From an uncultured Bacilli bacterium (GTDB taxonomy: Bacteria; Bacillota_I; Bacilli_A; RF39; UBA660), in NCBI GenBank assembly GCA_934090775.1, contig CAKOKF010000057.1, forward strand, positions 1-6,193: 6,193 nt of DNA, given 5' to 3'. The translations under genes and the position numbers were made by a program. Of this stretch, positions 5,503 through 6,193 are shown one piece after another; position 1 is the first letter of the stretch; every line of letters starts with the position of its first letter. The notes under the pieces are model-generated. The model saw only the letters and a list, made by a program, of their open reading frames with translations. It ran no database searches and was not told the DNA's origin.

Positions 5503-5528
5503 AAAAAAAGTCCTCTAGCTAAGGACTT
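5503..5528 (-). terminator. Terminator of the tRNA operon
   Basis: On the minus strand a 7-bp stem AAGTCCT / AGGACTT (arms 5522-5528 and 5508-5514) with a 7-base loop, followed by a T tract (5503-5509 on the complement). It begins 12 bases after the CCA end of tRNA-Leu. Confidence 0.85.
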
Positions 5529-5539
5529 ATACTCTTAAT

Positions 5540-5624
5540 TGGTGCGGGTAAAGGGACTTGAACCCCCATGGATCACTCCGCTAGATCCTAAGTCTAGTGC
5601 GTCTACCAATTCCGCCATACCCGC
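5540..5624 (-). tRNA. tRNA-Leu (UAG anticodon)
   Basis: An 85-base class II tRNA, CCA included. The acceptor stem is GCGGGTA / TACCCGC with discriminator A and an encoded CCA (5540-5542 on the complement). The D arm GGCGGAATTGGTAGACGC is typical of tRNA-Leu. The anticodon stem CTAGA / TCTAG holds the loop CTTAGGA, giving anticodon UAG, which reads CUA and other CUN leucine codons. A long variable arm and the T loop TTCAAGT follow. It is the second gene of the tRNA operon, 13 bases after the CAU tRNA. Confidence 0.97.
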
Positions 5625-5637
5625 AATTATTATAAAA

Positions 5638-5714
5638 TGGTGGACCCTGTAGGACTCGAACCTACAACCCATCGGTTATGAGCCGATTGCTCTAACCGAT
5701 TGAGCTAAGGGTCC
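5638..5714 (-). tRNA. tRNA with CAU anticodon (probably Ile2, otherwise elongator Met)
   Basis: A 77-base tRNA with encoded CCA. Acceptor GGACCCT / AGGGTCC with discriminator A; anticodon stem ATCGG / CCGAT holding CTCATAA; T arm GTAGG / CCTAC with loop TTCGAGT. Software would call this Met from the CAU anticodon. The body, however, resembles the Bacillota/Mollicutes tRNA-Ile2 starting GGACC-TTAGCTCA as I remember it, and it has C4-G69 and C5-G68, pairs used by the lysidine synthetase TilS to pick Ile2 over Met in E. coli. If modified to lysidine it reads AUA. The first pair G1-C72 excludes an initiator tRNA of the usual mismatched type. Confidence 0.93.
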
Positions 5715-5736
5715 ATTCATTTCTCTTGACTAACTA

Positions 5737-5765
5737 AATATATCATAAATGCTAACTTCTTGCAA
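5737..5765 (-). promoter_or_regulatory. Promoter of the tRNA operon
   Basis: TTGCAA (5760-5765), a 17-base spacer, then TATATT (5737-5742) preceded by TGA, an extended -10. The predicted start near 5730 gives a 5' leader of about 16 bases before the first tRNA. Confidence 0.7.
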
Positions 5766-5787
5766 TAACTTTTTAACAAAAAAGCTT

Positions 5788-5812
5788 AAAAAAATAAGTA
5801 TCACTACTTATT
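5788..5812 (-). terminator. Terminator of the partial hypothetical gene
   Basis: On the minus strand an 8-bp stem AATAAGTA / TACTTATT (arms 5805-5812 and 5793-5800) with a 4-base loop, running into a T tract (5788-5794 on the complement). The gene's TAG stop (5804-5806) lies in the first arm and loop. The stem is nearly all A-T. Confidence 0.7.
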
Positions 5813-6193
5813 ATTTTGTAACATATTTAATAAATCAATTTTAAACATGTCTTTTGAAGCATTTTCTTTAGATATCATGACACCCTTATAAGTTGCAAGT
5901 TCTGATTGATGTCCTTCAAGTAAAATACTTGATGGTGTAATAGTATCCAACATAACAATTTCTTCTTGTTCGTATACAACGTAATGCAATTTGACATCAC
6001 CATGAATTTGAGCAAATTTTCTATCACTAGGTAATTTCAACTCATAAGTCTTAGTGTGTTTACTCTTATTTTGAGAAACTAATTCACCAACAAATTTACC
6101 ATCCCTCAAATCAGGATAATATTCAAAATTTAATTTCTTATAAGCAAGCATGTTATATTTTTTTAATGCTCTTTCTAGTTTGTGATACTCATT
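5804..6193 (-). CDS. Hypothetical protein, 5' end cut by the window edge
   Basis: I do not recognise this family. The frame is open to the right edge, giving at least 129 residues. An internal ATG at 6149-6151 could start a 115-residue form, but no Shine-Dalgarno precedes it and the upstream codons (NEYHKLERALKKYN) read like protein, so the true start probably lies just outside the window. The protein has no signal peptide or membrane helix. It is charged and appears to alternate short strands, for example GKFVGELVSQ, KLHYVVYEQEEIVMLDTI and ATYKGVMIS, with a C-terminal helix DMFKIDLLNMLQ. It probably is a small cytoplasmic protein. It ends in its own terminator, so it is transcribed separately from the tRNAs. 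Confidence 0.7.
   Translation of the reverse strand, partial: NEYHKLERALKKYNMLAYKKLNFEYYPDLRDGKFVGELVSQNKSKHTKTYELKLPSDRKFAQIHGDVKLHYVVYEQEEIVMLDTITPSSILLEGHQSELATYKGVMISKENASKDMFKIDLLNMLQNNK

Overview
The window is AT-rich DNA from a low-GC Bacillota-type bacterium. The rpsU-yqeY pair, strong GGAGG-type ribosome binding sites, tRNAs with encoded CCA ends and A/T-rich codon choice all point that way. The surface proteins resemble those of uncultured gut Bacilli of the RF39/Mollicutes-related kind, but that placement is a guess from style. Trp is encoded by TGG where I checked, and TGA ends at least two genes, so the standard code fits better than the Mycoplasma code. Every supported gene lies on the minus strand, so transcription runs from high to low coordinates.

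In transcription order: a hypothetical gene cut by the right edge (5804-6193) ends in a terminator. A two-tRNA operon follows (CAU anticodon, probably Ile2, then Leu-UAG), with its own promoter and terminator. Next is a two-gene unit: a small exported two-helix protein resembling VirB2/TrbC pilins (4974-5423) and a CmpB-like polytopic membrane protein (4189-4956), closed by a terminator that overlaps the end of the second gene.

The centre is the most interesting part, a compact peptide-secretion operon. It contains a full-length bacteriocin-type ABC transporter with an N-terminal C39 peptidase (2107-4119), followed closely by two tiny genes (1951-2088 and 1770-1937). Both encode peptides with 14-residue double-glycine leaders. 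The cores are 31 and 41 residues, carry GxxxG motifs, and each has one Cys as its second-to-last residue. This looks like an unmodified two-peptide (class IIb-like) bacteriocin, or possibly a pair of signalling peptides. No immunity, regulator or modification gene is visible beside it.

Downstream is a pseudopilin-like protein with a probable beta-sandwich, carbohydrate-binding-like ectodomain (800-1669). The housekeeping pair rpsU (ribosomal protein S21) and yqeY follows, closed by a terminator at the left edge. Three of the four terminators carry the stop codon of the preceding gene inside the hairpin stem, which shows strong compaction. No mobile element, CRISPR array or rRNA is visible.
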